A stretch of 64,000 nt of DNA, taken from NCBI GenBank assembly GCA_035222895.1, contig JAVYIG010005340.1:62001-126000 (forward strand), given 5' to 3'. Position numbers and translations under genes: made by a program. The notes beneath the pieces were generated by a model that ran no database searches, was not told the origin of the DNA, and saw only the letters and a list, made by a program, of their open reading frames with translations. The DNA comes from Strongylocentrotus droebachiensis (taxonomy: Eukaryota > Echinodermata > Echinoidea > Camarodonta > Strongylocentrotidae). Shown here one piece after another: positions 32,885-46,395 of the stretch; the first letter of the stretch is position 1, and each line of letters opens with the position of its first letter.

Positions 32885-35800
32885 ATGATACGCGCTTTCT
32901 TGCTCTCGGCCCTGTTCCTGGTCCTGTTCATAGGACCAGAATGCTCTGTTGAATGCTTTATTGAACTAGATCCAATACCTCCTCCTGGCAGCGTCACCGA
33001 TGAAGCACTTGCAATAGAATTTCTGGGTGAATTCAACACCAGGGCCATGGACGTATATTCCATGTCTGCATTCAAGGCGTGGGACTATAACACGAATATC
33101 ACTGAATACAACCGGGAACAAATGGTAAATATAATAATAATAGCTCACATTATTTTATAATGCTCCTAATACTTTCTTTCTAGGCGCAGTACATTATTAT
33201 ACCCGCACACAATGTATGCACATTCTCCACTCCCTGTGGAGCATGCCGGCCAGTCGCCATCTTACAAGCGCCACTTGCTCATCCAACCACATTAACTTTC
33301 GCATAGGCCTATAGGGGGTACCCATTTAACACCTGGGTGGAGAGTGGCAAATGTAGATTAACGTCTTGCCAAAGGACACGAGTGCCGCTTAATACCCCTT
33401 GTTATAGTTAGAAATATTTGAAAATAATTGATAAATGAATATCTTCAAGTAGAAATCATACATTAAATTCAAATTGACTAGAATTGAATTTATCTAAAAA
33501 TCACCTAAAATCATGATAAAATATGTACATGCATTAAATGGTTTCAGTAATTTCAATGCGTCATAGATTTAAAAATATTTACATCCCTTTGTGATGTGTA
33601 AGGATTGGGATATCTTGAATCCTATATCCGCTACCATTTCTACAACAGTTGAAACAAATATATTACAAAAATATTATAAAATATATCCCGTATTGAATCT
33701 TTGAATCTATATTGTAGACAAACATAACAAAGGTAACTTTACTGAACATGTTCGCAACGAATTTCAATACCCTATTATGTATATCCCATAAAAATCATGT
33801 TCGGAATACGCAATATTATCATTGCAATGTTAGCACATTTACAAACCAGGCTATTGAAAATCATCATAGGCTGATTTTTCAAAGTCATTGCGATCATGTT
33901 ATTGATTGATTTTGACATCATAAATATCTAACTCATCACTTTCGATTACAATCATATTTAACTCAACTTCTATGACATTGTCATCACCAATCCTAATGGC
34001 TTTTCCCCTGCTCAGGTCAATAGTAACCTCGAAACTGCGGTTTTCAGCAAGGATATGAGCGGATATGCAAATGCCTTCGACCAAACGGGATTTACCACCG
34101 ATACCAAGAGGCAACTTGATAGCATTCGCTACATAGGATCGGCTGCGCTACCAGATGAAGAACTCGAAGAGGTATTTTTTTTAATAAATTAGTTTGATTC
34201 AACTCTAATTGGCAAACATTCACTTGCGAGGAGGAATCAATGACAGGAAAAAGCAGGTAGACCAACTAAGACATGGATTGATAACAGTGAACACGAATGT
34301 CTTCATAATTATGAGCAGCTACCTAGAACAGTTTAAGACAGAAAGTTACTGAAAAACCTGTGTCTAAAGATCCATCACTTGGTCGCCCAATCCCATAAAG
34401 CCTAAAGATCGCTGGTGTACTTTCGCATAGGGCGCCTGAAAAGTGATCCCATTGATTCCATTAAATATAATGCGTCTCTTGTACGCCTGATACATGTTAC
34501 TCAAAAATCGTGTTTTGTTTAAACACTTTAAGAATACAAAGATTTAAAGTATGACAAATCCTTTTTCAACTGTCTCGCTTGTAATTTTCGAATATGCTCT
34601 TTAGATGCAGTTTACAAACAATTAATATAACAGTTTGTCACTGCGATGCCTACAAAGTAGTCACTATCATTTAAACTTCCATTGCCGATTCATTTTTCTC
34701 CCTTTTTCTCCCTTCTTAATTTGATGTCGAATACATCTAGCTTGAAAATATTCTCTCTGGTATGGAGTCTCGCTACTCGACAGGTAAACCATGTGAAGCG
34801 GGAACCTGTTATTCACTAGAACCAGGTAAGTCACTTTTACCATGGACCTGTAGTAGGTCCATGCTTTTACCCATTCTCCCTTCCTACCTCATCCTCTCTC
34901 TTCCTCTCTCTTATCTCTCTCTAACTGTCACACTCGTTTCCCTTTCTACGTCAGTTTCAGAATCAGAATTTCATTGAACCATTCTTAGAAATTTGAATTA
35001 TATATCTCATGCGTCCACAGTTTTAATATCCTACATTGCCCTGAGGTAAGTTTACAGATTAAAGACAGATGGTACCATGAAGAGACAAACACAGAAGCGG
35101 GGGAGTGGGGGATTTAGCGCTTCCAGTGAGTTCATGGTGAATATGTATTCATTGGTGTTTCCACACAACTTGTCATTCTCATTGTTAATTATATAAGCTA
35201 ACATAAATTCTCCTGTGTTGTACGCCGATTTAATGGCGGAACGGAAAGTGTGAGTTTAAAAGAGGGTATCAAGCCAATGGAGGAATCACGAGACTCAAAA
35301 CTAATATACAAATAATTCACAGCAGTGAGGGCATTAGTAATTTTACTAATGCCCGAACAAAATGATGTGTTTTATTTGTTTTATAAGATTATGTTTTGTT
35401 TGTTTTATAAAATGATGTTTTACAACATGATTTTACTAATGACCGGTCATTATCAAAATAACGTGATAGGCAAAAAAAATGCCTGGTCACGTGTACGCTC
35501 TCAACCAATCAATCGATTAGGATCCACATCATCATCTTATAAAATGATTAACTAAACAGCAGGTCCTTGATATCTTATCCCACGTGACCGATGGTCAACA
35601 TGAACGTAATTAACTATTTACTTTTCGTTAGCAGTCGGTATAATAAACTCTAATATCTGTACAGGATGAGTTGTGAGACCAAATATTTCGGTCTCGTAAA
35701 ACCTAATAGAGAACGAGGTTGGTGAGACAATCATTTAGATTTGCTTTATTTTACTTTTATTTCATTGTTTTCTTTATGTCTCGTGGGCAGCCGGTTATAT

Positions 35801-38800
35801 GGTCCTACTGTATAAGTAAGGATGTTTCCAAAAAGAGATCATATCTATGCCAATAAGAACATGAGCTCATTCATTCCCAGAACAAATCCAAAGAATATCT
35901 ATGTTTTAAAGACGATGCAATAGTTGTAGTTATTCTATTCATTTACATGTATTATAGACCTCACTCGAATTATGGCCACATCACATGATTACTCCGAGTT
36001 ATACTGGGCGTGGAACGCTTGGCGCGCCGAGGTAGGAGCACCTGCCCGTGAAGACTACACGAGATATGTCGAGCTGAAGAATCAAGCTGCGATAGCAAAT
36101 GGTAAGGATTTACGATAAAATAGAGATAAGGATAATATAATTATCTCATAATGATGGTGATAATAAACACGATGATTTGACCAAAGTTCATCCCACCTTT
36201 ATAAAGAACAAATTTGATTGGGCGAAATGTACTTACAAAACACTTTTTAGATACTAATTTGGCAATTATATAAAATCACGTTATTGTGCAAAAATAAGAA
36301 GATATTCGAAACAGTTGTCAATCATTACTAGATTTCATTAGCTTACAGTTTTGATTGGTTTTATTTTTGTGACTATTTCAACAATTTCAAGGGTTATTGT
36401 AAAACAAAATCAGGAAACAATATAGTTTCTATATTTATATGAAAAAAATAGTATATATATGGGGTTATCACTGGGGGTGTAGGCAAATCACAAATTTGTT
36501 TTAGGCTATTTCAGGAATTTCGATCTTTATCTGCATGTTTGAAGAACAAGGACCTTTCCCCTTTCTTTCTGTCCTGTCGGTAAATATGACAAACTGACTA
36601 TCTTTTGTTGGTTGGTTTGATTGTTATCCGAAATCTAGCGACGCCCCTTTCGATACGTTTTATATGGCGGCTGATACAAGATACAAGATACATGATATTT
36701 TATTTGGTCTTTGCAAACAAGTTACATAGAAATGTGGTTTCCACTGGCGTTACAGTAAAATTCAAGAAAATACATAATCATAATGGCGAAGATGTAAGAC
36801 ACCTCCCCTCAGCAAAAATCGAAATATATATCAGTATGTTCTGTATTATCATAGAGTAATTGAGGAATATAAAAATGTACGAAGTTTTCAAAAACACAAT
36901 TCCTAAATAGATATTAAACGGAAAACAACGTATTCCAGTGGTAGAACCGAATTGTGATAAAATATAGAGGACACCGAAAGGGTATTCCCACTTTTGTTTG
37001 GCCCCATTCGGTCTGCCTTTGATATTTAATTTTGAAGGTTGTTTTTTTGTTATTGTGAGAAATATTTCCGATTCTCTAAAACTTTGCCATCATACTTTAA
37101 TTGCCGTCATACCTGATATCGGAAATGTAATTTTCTGAACTAGTTTGACATGAGCGCAAGAAAAAAAGAAGGGGGGAAATTTCGACAGCCTTGTCCAGCA
37201 CCTTTTGATTTGTGCGAGCATTTCAATGACGTATTACGTATTCCCATGGTATGATTTTGTGTGAGATATACAATATGGTATTGAAATTGCCTCCCGATTT
37301 CATTTTTATTTTAAGTATTTGCGATCGTGTTTTTTATTTCGGGTACTCTCGGGAACAAGTTTAGGCGTGCCTTATTTCTTCGTTCGTGGGTTAGTTTCAT
37401 TTATTTCATTATTTCTTCTGTTTGTTGTTTTTGTGATGATTAGTTTAGACTCTCATGTACAAAGTTTGTAGTTCTAGCGATGCTAATCCATTGGGATCAC
37501 CCATTTCCCATGTGATTCATTCCTTTCAGATCAACCTGATGCAGGTGCATACTGGCGATCGTACTACGAGGTGGACAACCTGCAGGAGATCACAGAGAAG
37601 CTCTATGATGAACTACAGCCACTGTACGAGCAGCTCCATGCCTACGTCAGGAGAAAGCTGTACAATCGCTACGGTGCTGACTACATCAACTTACGTGGAC
37701 CCATTCCTGCACACATCCTAGGTTCTCATCTCGATTTTCATTAAAGCGTCTGACATAATTATTCAGTATTATTAATTATTCACTTCTATTAAATGTTGAA
37801 TCGAGAGTTTTGCATCTTCATGCATCATAAACAAAATTAGAATTCAAATAAGTTTCCTATAAAATACTTGTTTCCTGCCTAATATCTACACTTTTTGACG
37901 GTGGATATCATTACCTGATTACAAGTCTAATTCCTAAGACCTATTCAAAACGTCAAAATGAAAGCCCTTGCTGATTTAACGTCTTCGTTATTATTCCCAC
38001 CTTCCTTGTGGTTTGTGACTATAAGTCATGTCTGTAATATTTTTCTTCATCAGGTAATATGTGGGCGCAGTCGTGGTCAAACCTTTACGACATATGTGAA
38101 CCGTTCCCAGGGAAACAAGCTGTCGACATAACACCTGCGCTTGTGGAACAGGTAAAACCAGAGGCGTATCCAGGATTCTCTTCCTAAAGGGGGGGGGGGA
38201 CGACTACATAGTTTTTTAGTCCCAAATTTTCTGACAAGCAAAAACAAAAAATACACAATTTTAGGTGCCTTATGGGGTCTAATTTGCTGTAGGGGAGGGG
38301 AAAGGAACAAGTTTTCCCTTCATTTGCCAACGGAGTTTTTTGTCCTTTTAATTATAAGGTCTAATGACGATAATTAAACCGATGTTGACTAAGATAATAA
38401 TGATGGTGAAGATTAAATGGATTCTTTTCACCTTATCCATGTGACCCTCATTGAAGATTTTGTCCTAGAGTATCATTAGACATTCAAGATACCAATGCTT
38501 TTTTTCTTATTATTATTACTATGATTTATATTATTATCATCATTAGGAGTCATGCTTATATGTCCAGTGAAAAATGAAATGTTCGTGAACCGGAGTATTA
38601 TTTTTGTTAAACAATTTTCTAAATCTTTACACTATATTTGAACTTCAGGCCATCGTTTACAGATACATTGGAGAGGGTTCAATTGTATGTCTAAGTGTAA
38701 TCGCTAGTTATATTATCCTATGCGAAGCTCTCCATTCTCTTATCACATCAGTTTCTTCAGTAATATTTCATAAAGTTAACTAATTAAAGTATGTTGCTCT

Positions 38801-41800
38801 GATCCATCACTTTTTATATAGAACTATGATGCTATGCGGATGTTTGAACTCTCTGATGAGTTCTTTGAGTCGCTTGGTCTTATCAAGATGCCCCAAGAAT
38901 TCTGGGACCATTCGATGATAGAGAAGCCGGATGATGGTAGAGATGTCGTCTGTCATGCTTCAGCTTGGGACTTCTCCAATCAAGTTGATTTCAGGTGGGG
39001 AAAAAAATCCAACCATTGCAATTTCTTTACTTTAACTTTACATTTACTCTAAACTTTCCCCAAAATGACCAGACATCAACACTAAATTAACTAGATAAGC
39101 ATTGTCATTGCACGTAAGCATGATGATAACTGCCAAAGTAACTTTATTCTTGAAAATTCATTTGGTGATAAAACAACTTTCAATAAGTCGCATTTAGTAT
39201 CGTACATCATATCAACTTTTTTGCATGGAATGAAGCTAGATGTCCGCAAAGATAACAATATCATTAATATTCTGGGTTTATATAGCGCTCAATACATATT
39301 CGATGTCTCTAAGTTCATTACATAATATATTATTACCCTGGTCATTGGATTCAGGGGAGCATTCAAGTCAGGTGCCATTTAACGGACTCTCACAATGCTG
39401 AGCAAACTATATTCGCATTTTTAATATACCGCGTATACCCATAAAAACCTCGGTGGAAGATTGGCAAAAGTGGAATAATGTCTTGACAAAAGACGATAGT
39501 GTCAGGCTGGGATTCGATTTGCTTTGGATTTTGAGTCAAATAAATTAATATACCACGAAACCTCCACAAAGAAGAATTATACGTCATCAATTTATTTACA
39601 CGTCAAATTATGAGGATTCTATGAAACACCATCTTGTTCATTATATTATCACTGATACTGATAGGATCAAGCAATGTACCGACATCACCATGGACGACTT
39701 CATCACAATCCACCACGAGATGGGGCACGTCGAGTATTACCTCCAGTATAAGGATCTCCCTGTAGTGTACAGAGGTGGAGCCAACCCAGGTTTTCACGAG
39801 GCCGTGGGCGACGTCCTCGCTCTGTCCGTATCGACACCCAAACACTTGAAAGAAGTTGGATTGATTGATGAAGTGGTTGATGACCAGGGTATGGCGCTTG
39901 TTTACTTTCTCTTTTTTTTTACGGTAAAAATTATCGGTCCCCATGAGACCAACTTTTGTTGAATGGGCTACCCTGGTAAATATATTATTAAATAAATAAT
40001 AAAAAGTAAATAAAAACTATCGTAGTCACATCGAGTAAATATAATGTAGTCGATTTAATGACGACACTATACGAAATTTTCTGCCATTGTGTCACTTGTT
40101 TGCTAACATTGGGTACTTCCTGTTAATACAATTTTAGCTTGAAGCTTCCAGAGATACCACAACAGGAGACTTTGGGTTGTCTCAGAAAAAGTTCAGCTTT
40201 GGTTTGTAAAATTTGAGAAATGTAATGAAAATTACAGAAAAGCGAACATGGAAAGCTGACAGCATTATCGATTCCTTATCAAAATCATAACCAAGGAAAT
40301 ATTAAACTCATCACCTTTTTTAATCTACTGAAACAGAGGCTGATCTAAACTTCCTGATGAGCATTGCGTTGGACAAGATTTCCTTCCTGCCATTCGGTTA
40401 CCTGATGGACCAGTATCGATGGGGAATCTTTAATGGGACGACTCCAGAATCCAAGTTTAATGAAGACTGGTGGAAACTAAGGTAAGACCATTGACATCTT
40501 CGATAGAAAATGGTATTATGTTGATCTTGGCTGCCAAATGCGGAAACAAATTTGATGGATGTGTATTTTACAGATTTTTTTTAATGACTGTGTTATCAAA
40601 CACGTTTGCTCCAAAGCAAACTAGCGTATAGACTCTGTTTCTTACCCTCGCTGATTTGAAATGGTCAGACAACCAAGCTATATTAAAATGCAGCTTTATA
40701 GAATTTCAGTGTAATGAATATCACAACTATTTTGTAAAGATGAAGTTATAAACATAATTCTTGATTGACCAGAAAGTATTTCATATTGCATTATTTATAA
40801 ATACTATCTCTTATGTTTGTAAATAGATATGATATAGGAATCCAGGAACAAAAGACTTGGAGCGGTACAAAACTTCAATAGTTCACTAGAATTACCGAGA
40901 TATGTGGAAAATGCTGCAGTCAACCTCTGAGCTGGGAGAAGATAAATAGAATTTAGACCAGAAAGCGGTAACAACATCAGAAACAAAAATTAAACGACAA
41001 AAAAGAAGAAGATTTCAGCGGCTTCTGTAATGTACCTAATTATATATACCTAATATAATGTATTATTTGTATCGTTATACATTTTAAGCGACGCATTGAA
41101 GAGGTTGAGTTACAAGTATATTAAAACCGTTACTTTTCGTTTCTCGTAGACTCCGTTACCAGGGTATCATACCACCAACAGAAAGGACAGAGGAAGATTT
41201 TGACCCGGCTGCTAAGTACCATATCCCTGCTGACGTACCTTATATCAGGTAAATTAGCATATAAATGTATTATATAAGAGTAACTCTTGCAGGAGAGGGG
41301 TACATTTGAATCAAATATGTGAGTAGTACCGCAGGATAATGGAGAAAGCATCTGAACAATTGTATCTCTTCAGTGCCCTAATCAATCGAAAGTTCTAGTG
41401 TCTTTTTCGTAATGGTAATAGGAAGAATATATCAAATATAAGCAATTGTTTCAATGGAGGGGGGGGCGACTCAAGCATGTAAGCTTACATTTGGTGATAG
41501 TAAATTAACTGCACAAAAGAGTCTCTTTCGATTAACTATTGGGGAAAGAGATATTGCCTCTTAGATCCCATTTAAGACTTGAAGAAAGGTATAAACAAAA
41601 ACACTAATTTATAGAGGAGTTATATCATATCTTTTGGCTCATATTTAAACATGCATACAATTGTTCTTTTATAATAATATATTACGCAAGATCCAGTAAA
41701 AATAAATTGCTCAATGCGCTTTATATATGAAAAATCAATGCTAAACAGATAAACAAAATTAGGGAAATAAATAAATGAAACTGCAGTTATTGAAGAGGTA

Positions 41801-44151
41801 GGTCTTTAGGTTCTTAAAAGATTTAACTGAAGTGGGAGTGCGGATGAAAGACAGGAGGGTATTTTAAATATGGGGCTGTAATGAGAGAAAATATACCCTC
41901 CCCCGATTTCGACTTGACAAGAGTATTCGGAGCAATGTATTTTGAAGAGCGGAGTTGATATTGTGATCGGGTTATTTACAATTACGAGAATGGATAATTT
42001 GGTGCGCAATTATTCAAGCATTTATAGACTGATAGTTTAGAACGTACTTCTTAAACTATAGTCTTTTATTTCCCATCTTATGCAGATACTTCATCAGTTT
42101 CGTCCTGCAATTTCAATTCCACGAAACTTTGTGTGAAGCCGCTGGACAGACACAAGAACTCTACAAGTGTGACATCTACAATTCGACCGATGCCGGTACA
42201 TTGCTCGCGTGAGTGTCCTCGTCGAACGTCAATTAACTAATAACACTGTTGCTGTTAATTTCAGTTTATCTCTTCCCTCCACATCCCTTGTGACATGGGC
42301 TTCACCTTCGAAATATTTTATTAGATTTTTTTTATTTGTTGTTTGTTTGTTGGTGGGTCGATTAAGATTATGGTTGAAATATCCAGCTTGATGCATACTT
42401 TTGCTCTATGTTTGAAATCCAGTTTCGGAAAGTTAACATTTAAAGTTATTTTTTCGCTAAAATCCTTGTTCCTGATCACTTACGTCTATAAAAATGATAA
42501 ATACGTATGTACTTTTAGGGGGAGGACTGCGGATTATACTTCAAAAACTGTTTCCAATATGTCTATACTTAAATGCAATGTTTTATTTTCTATATCATTT
42601 AGCAACATGTTACAGATGGGATCAAGCAAACCTTGGCCTGAGGCTCTAGAAGCCATCATTGGAAGCACAGAAATCAGCGCTCAGTCTCTGATAAATTACT
42701 TCCAACCGCTTATCGATTACTTGAAGGAACAGAACGAAATGAATGGAGACATGGTGGGATGGGCAGAGATGTATACTCCTAAAGGTGGGCAGATAGAATT
42801 AAAAACAAATACTTTCAGCCTTTTTTTATTTACCAATGATAGTCACATCAGTTGTACCACTTCTCTTCCTATGGATCCTGCAATAATTATCACCCCAGCT
42901 TTGCCAGGTACCCATTTAATACACATGCTGGGTAGAGAGAGATGAATGTGGGCATAACACCTTGTCTGAGATTGCACCTAGCAACGATCTAACCCGTAAC
43001 ATTTCGTTTAACAATCTTAAGCCATCACCAATATAATACATGGTGCTTCCACCAAAGATACTCATAGTTGTAAAGTTATTTTATCACTTTAACATTTCTT
43101 TTGTTATCAGTCAGCTATGATTTGAGTTGAATCTCATTTTTTCTATACAGCAGATACCGGCTTTCTTATATCAATAAATATGTATAAAAAGGATTCAAAT
43201 TGGCAGAATTTACGAAAATAATGGTAAAAGGCTATTCTTATATTCTAACACTTTACGCAGTACTACTCTCTTTACGTATCAATTAACATGCAAAGTTTGC
43301 TCAGACAGAAGTCCGAGGCTAATTTAAGGGGGAGGGGAATAGACACCCACCTCTGCCACGGTGACAAAATAAAACTTCTAAAAAGGACAGATTAAGATAA
43401 TAACGTCTTCAAGTAATTGAGCAATTTGAATGACAAATTGAATAACTATGTTTATCTTATTCTATTATTTTTGTATCCTTTCTTGCATGATCCCGTCATT
43501 ACCCTGTTATGCTCACTTTACAGATCGTAAGTATAATGAGAATTATATGATTTAATACTTTGCTACGTATTTTGTTATAAAATTAATTGTAATTTTTTAA
43601 GAAATACATGGGAATCATACGACACTTTTTAATCCATCATGGATGGTGTTTTATTATAAAATATATCTTAAAATAGAGCGGTGAGGTTTTTTTCCTAACA
43701 AATTCAAAATGTCAATGTAAAGTCTTTTGCTCCGTATTTGAATAATCTGTGAATTTTACTTTGTATCTAATATTCATCTATCAAGTATAATTTTATAATT
43801 AAGTTTTCTTAACAAAACAAACTTCTGATGTTGTCTACCGTTACTTTAAAAGAAATGATAATTTGATAACTTTTTTGTTGGGGGGGAGGGGGGGGGTTGC
43901 TAGGTTCTGTTGGCTAAATGTGGCCCCATATAGTTACTCTAATTAATTATGCATGAAGTGATATGTACGTCCGCTATACTTGAATGGTAACTGTTTGATT
44001 TATTTTGGTTAAAGTTGCAAATCAATTCATTTTTTCTCCAGCTGAATTGGATCTGACAAGATGGGAGATGGGTTATGAGCAGTGGCAGGTGGACATGGCG
44101 GAGTGGAAGAAGTCATACGAAGAATACAAGGAACAACCGACATGCAATTAG
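32885..44151 (+). CDS. ACE: Angiotensin-converting enzyme, single-domain secreted form (13 exons)
   Basis: Peptidase family M2: zinc dipeptidyl carboxypeptidase that removes C-terminal dipeptides from peptides outside the cell. Exons: 32885-33124, 34016-34171, 34741-34825, 35958-36101, 37530-37721, 38054-38151, 38822-38994, 39665-39888, 40337-40481, 41150-41248, 42086-42208, 42603-42784, 44042-44151. All introns are GT-AG; phases agree at every junction and the sum is 1971 nt (656 aa plus TAG). Residues 1-22 are a signal peptide. The zinc site HEMGH is at 380-384 and the third ligand Glu408 is in GFHEAVGD. Substrate and transition-state residues His350/Ala351 (VCHASAW), Lys508, His510, Tyr517, Tyr520 and chloride-site Arg519 all match mammalian ACE with a constant offset of 3. 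There is one domain only and no C-terminal transmembrane anchor, as in insect AnCE and leech ACE. No frameshift or stop seen. Confidence 0.96.
33240..33420. repeat. SINE-like dispersed repeat in ACE intron 1
   Basis: Contains CACCTGGGTGGAGAGTGGCA and TTAACGTCTTGCCAAAGGAC. Related blocks occur at 39270-39540, 42830-42990 and 47865-48010 in this window. Confidence 0.6.
35303..35545 (-). mobile_element. Dispersed repeat, right copy of inverted pair (ACE intron 3)
   Basis: Reverse complement of 31701-32064 with an internal deletion. The deletion joins GAGGGCATTAGTAA directly to TTTTACTAATGCCCGAAC, leaving a palindrome. TGCCTGGTCACGTGTACGCT and CATCATCATCTTATAA mark the far end. Confidence 0.65.
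36102..37529. other. ACE intron 4
   Basis: No nested gene or element recognised. The 84-codon frame at 36605-36859 has no family signature. Confidence 0.6.
38160..38310. mobile_element. hAT-type fragment in ACE intron 6
   Basis: AGGCGTATCCAGGATTCTC followed by a G run resembles the GGCGGATCCAGG ends of nearby hAT-like MITEs. Only one end is recognisable and no target duplication was found. Confidence 0.35.
39270..39540. repeat. SINE-like dispersed repeat in ACE intron 7
   Basis: Starts with TTTATATAGCGCTCAATACA and includes ATTACCCTGGTCATTGGATT and GAAGATTGGCAAAAGTGGAA. Same family as 33240-33420. Confidence 0.6.
39665..39888 (+). CDS. ACE: ACE exon 8, catalytic zinc-binding exon
   Basis: Acceptor GATAG before 39665 completes an AGG codon split with the previous exon. 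The exon reads [20 protein letters not shown], then [20 protein letters not shown] and [20 protein letters not shown]. The catalytic base is Glu381, and the zinc ligands are His380, His384 and Glu408 (24 residues apart as in mammalian ACE). The donor after 39888 is G|GTATGG, phase 1. Confidence 0.96.
40145..40201 (+). CDS. Candidate alternative ACE cassette exon (19 codons)
   Basis: Between exons 8 and 9 (exon 9 is 40337-40481), a 57-nt segment has an AG (TTGAAG) before it and GT (TTTG|GTTTGT) after it. It is phase 1 at both ends, so inclusion would add [19 protein letters not shown] in frame without changing the rest. The stronger upstream acceptor TTTTAG at 40138 would instead bring in an immediate TGA. 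Direct joining of exons 8 and 9 gives the expected family sequence ([11 protein letters not shown]), so this segment is at most optional. Confidence 0.25.
41690..42000. repeat. Degenerate dispersed repeat in ACE intron 10
   Basis: TGCGCTTTATATA plus a GTAGGTCTTTAGGTTCTTAA region and GGGGCTGTAATGAGAGAAAA resemble repeats linked to CR1/L2 3' ends, but decay prevents a firm assignment. Confidence 0.4.
42830..42990. repeat. SINE-like dispersed repeat in ACE intron 12
   Basis: CTATGGATCCTGCAATAATT, GGTACCCATTTAATACACAT and GGGTAGAGAGAGATGAATG follow the order of the repeat in intron 1. Confidence 0.5.
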
Positions 44152-46255
44152 TTTCTCTGTCTGGCCCGGTTAAAATCATTTTGGGTAGTGGTAGTATAGT
44201 TCCGTATGATTAAAACATTTTCCTAAATCTAACGTTTGCCTAAAAAGGAAGATGACATAGCAAATGAAAATAAGATGTTATGGAAATTTGAAACTATAGC
44301 AAAATTATGTGATAAAAAGTTATATAATCCTGCGTGTAAGTGTATTCATGCGAGTTGGGCTACGGATTAAGGGGGCACGAATATCATGCCGCCCACTCTT
44401 TTTCATCAATCACGACAAAGAGTATGGACATAGGATGCTCTCAAAATGTGGAAAAAATTGTTTGGTACATTTTTAACTGCTTACATTGTTAACATTACAT
44501 AAAATATGAGGCATTTTTAAGACCTGGTATGATGTTTCTTTACATGAGGGTATGAAGACGAGACAAATAATCTGTTGGAAATTCGATTAATCCGAAGTGT
44601 GATAATAATCTAATTAAGATTGATTTAGTCCAATAATACTGACTGCTAATGTTATCGCCAATAGTGTGACGACTGCTTTGGTACAGACACAGAGACATTA
44701 GTATGAGACGTAATGAGAGCTGATAGGCTATCGTCGCAAAATTATATCATAATAATTAGATCAGTCGTATGTAATCTTGATCACGTTCATCCCCAATGTG
44801 TACAAGATATATTTCTTCGGAGGTACTTCGTTCAGGTAAAATAGTTTCGTGGATTCTTTGATCAATATGGTCGTGTGATTGGTTTTTGAGAAGTAATGAT
44901 TTTACGACCTGAAATTTGTATAAATAATTATCCAGGAATGTTTGTACAAAATTGTGAGGTATGTACTCAGTGTAGTTCCTATCCATCTTAGATAGAAGTC
45001 CAATAGAATTGTTCTTATATTCGATATAGATATCTTAGTATGGTAAGCAAGATGTTTATTTTACTCGAAGCAAAGTGTATATTACAAATGTTTGTATCAT
45101 GATTTTAATCAATACTTTAATTCTAAGTGATTTTGCCAGGTACAATTACCCATGTGTTAAGAAGGTACTTAGATATGTGATTTGAATTTTTTAAACACTG
45201 GAAATACATGGTAAAATGATGAATGTTTTGACTGCAAGTAACGAAGGAACAATCTTGTAATTACAATAATAGAATATGATTAAATTTGATATGAAACAAT
45301 AAGTTTACAACATTGAGTGGATTAACGTTTCATCTGTTAGTCTATACATTCTCAATGTATTGAATAATTTCCATTGTTAATGAATTTTCAAAGTTAGCAC
45401 ACAACACAAAGATTTAAGACCAACAAAATAAGAAGTGATTTTTTAGTAAATCATGCATGGCTTTGCAGGCTGAATGGTTTTGATATTTTCTCTCGGCATT
45501 AAACGCCCTTAAGTGATACAAAAAGTAAGAGAATGCAAGCAAGTCATTTCCTTCAAATAATTGTATTTATCCACGAGCATGTAAATACATTGGTTGCATC
45601 CCTGTAAACAGAAATATATTTCTAATAACTACCGAAAAACTTTCAGAAAATTATCACCATGTCCCTGTTAAAGAGTATGTGTGTCTGCTATTCTTAGCTA
45701 TAGCGCTCCATGAAATCCTTACTTCGTCGGCATGCAGACCCTTCTCCTATTCTGGACAGACAAATAGATGCACATAGCATGGTTAAAAATTATACCTGTG
45801 TTTAATCTTGAATTTGGGCATAATGCGATAAGGATGCTTTCTTTTCCAATGCCTGACAGGTATGCGGAATCATCGGCTGCATGCAAATGTCACGACATTT
45901 AAAAAAGGTCCGGACTTGCTTCCAACCAAAACATCGCGGTGCCTCGCCAAATTGAATTTAACGCAGACAAGTCATGTTCCAAAAACAATCATTAGCAGTA
46001 TTTGGCTTGCTGTCACACAGACCTGCGAGCGACTTCATTTAATTTGACCGCGAACTGGCGCATTCTCAGTAACATCCAAGGCCCTCCCAATCTCTCGTGT
46101 TCAGTCTGTGCCTCGAGTTACCTCATACTCATTCATATCCTCTAGCGTTCTTTCCATCTCATTTCGTATGTGCATGCATGTTCACCACCTTCTCCTTATT
46201 CTCCTGATTACTGTCCCATGATGTCTTTCTCTCTCCCCCCCTCTCACCCTTGCTC
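44152..46255. other. Downstream of ACE, no gene seen
   Basis: Holds the ACE 3' UTR; its end could not be fixed because no clear AATAAA with downstream signal was found. Remaining ORFs are short and unrecognised. Confidence 0.4.
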
Positions 46256-46261
46256 TCTCAC

Positions 46262-46330
46262 ATACTCTCTCTCTCTCTCTTCCTATCTGTCTTTTCCTTC
46301 TCTCGCTCTTTCTGACTCCTTCCGGCTCTC

Positions 46331-46379
<49 letters not shown>

Positions 46380-46395
46380 TTTTCTATCCCTCTCT
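46262..46395. repeat. (CT)n microsatellite
   Basis: Long CTCTCT tracts with brief interruptions. Source of a Ser/Leu-rich artificial ORF. Confidence 0.95.

Noticed and set aside
32797-34114. Minus-strand ORFs opposite ACE exons 1 and 2
   Set aside because: They are shadows of the coding exons, which have correct splice sites and family sequence on the plus strand.
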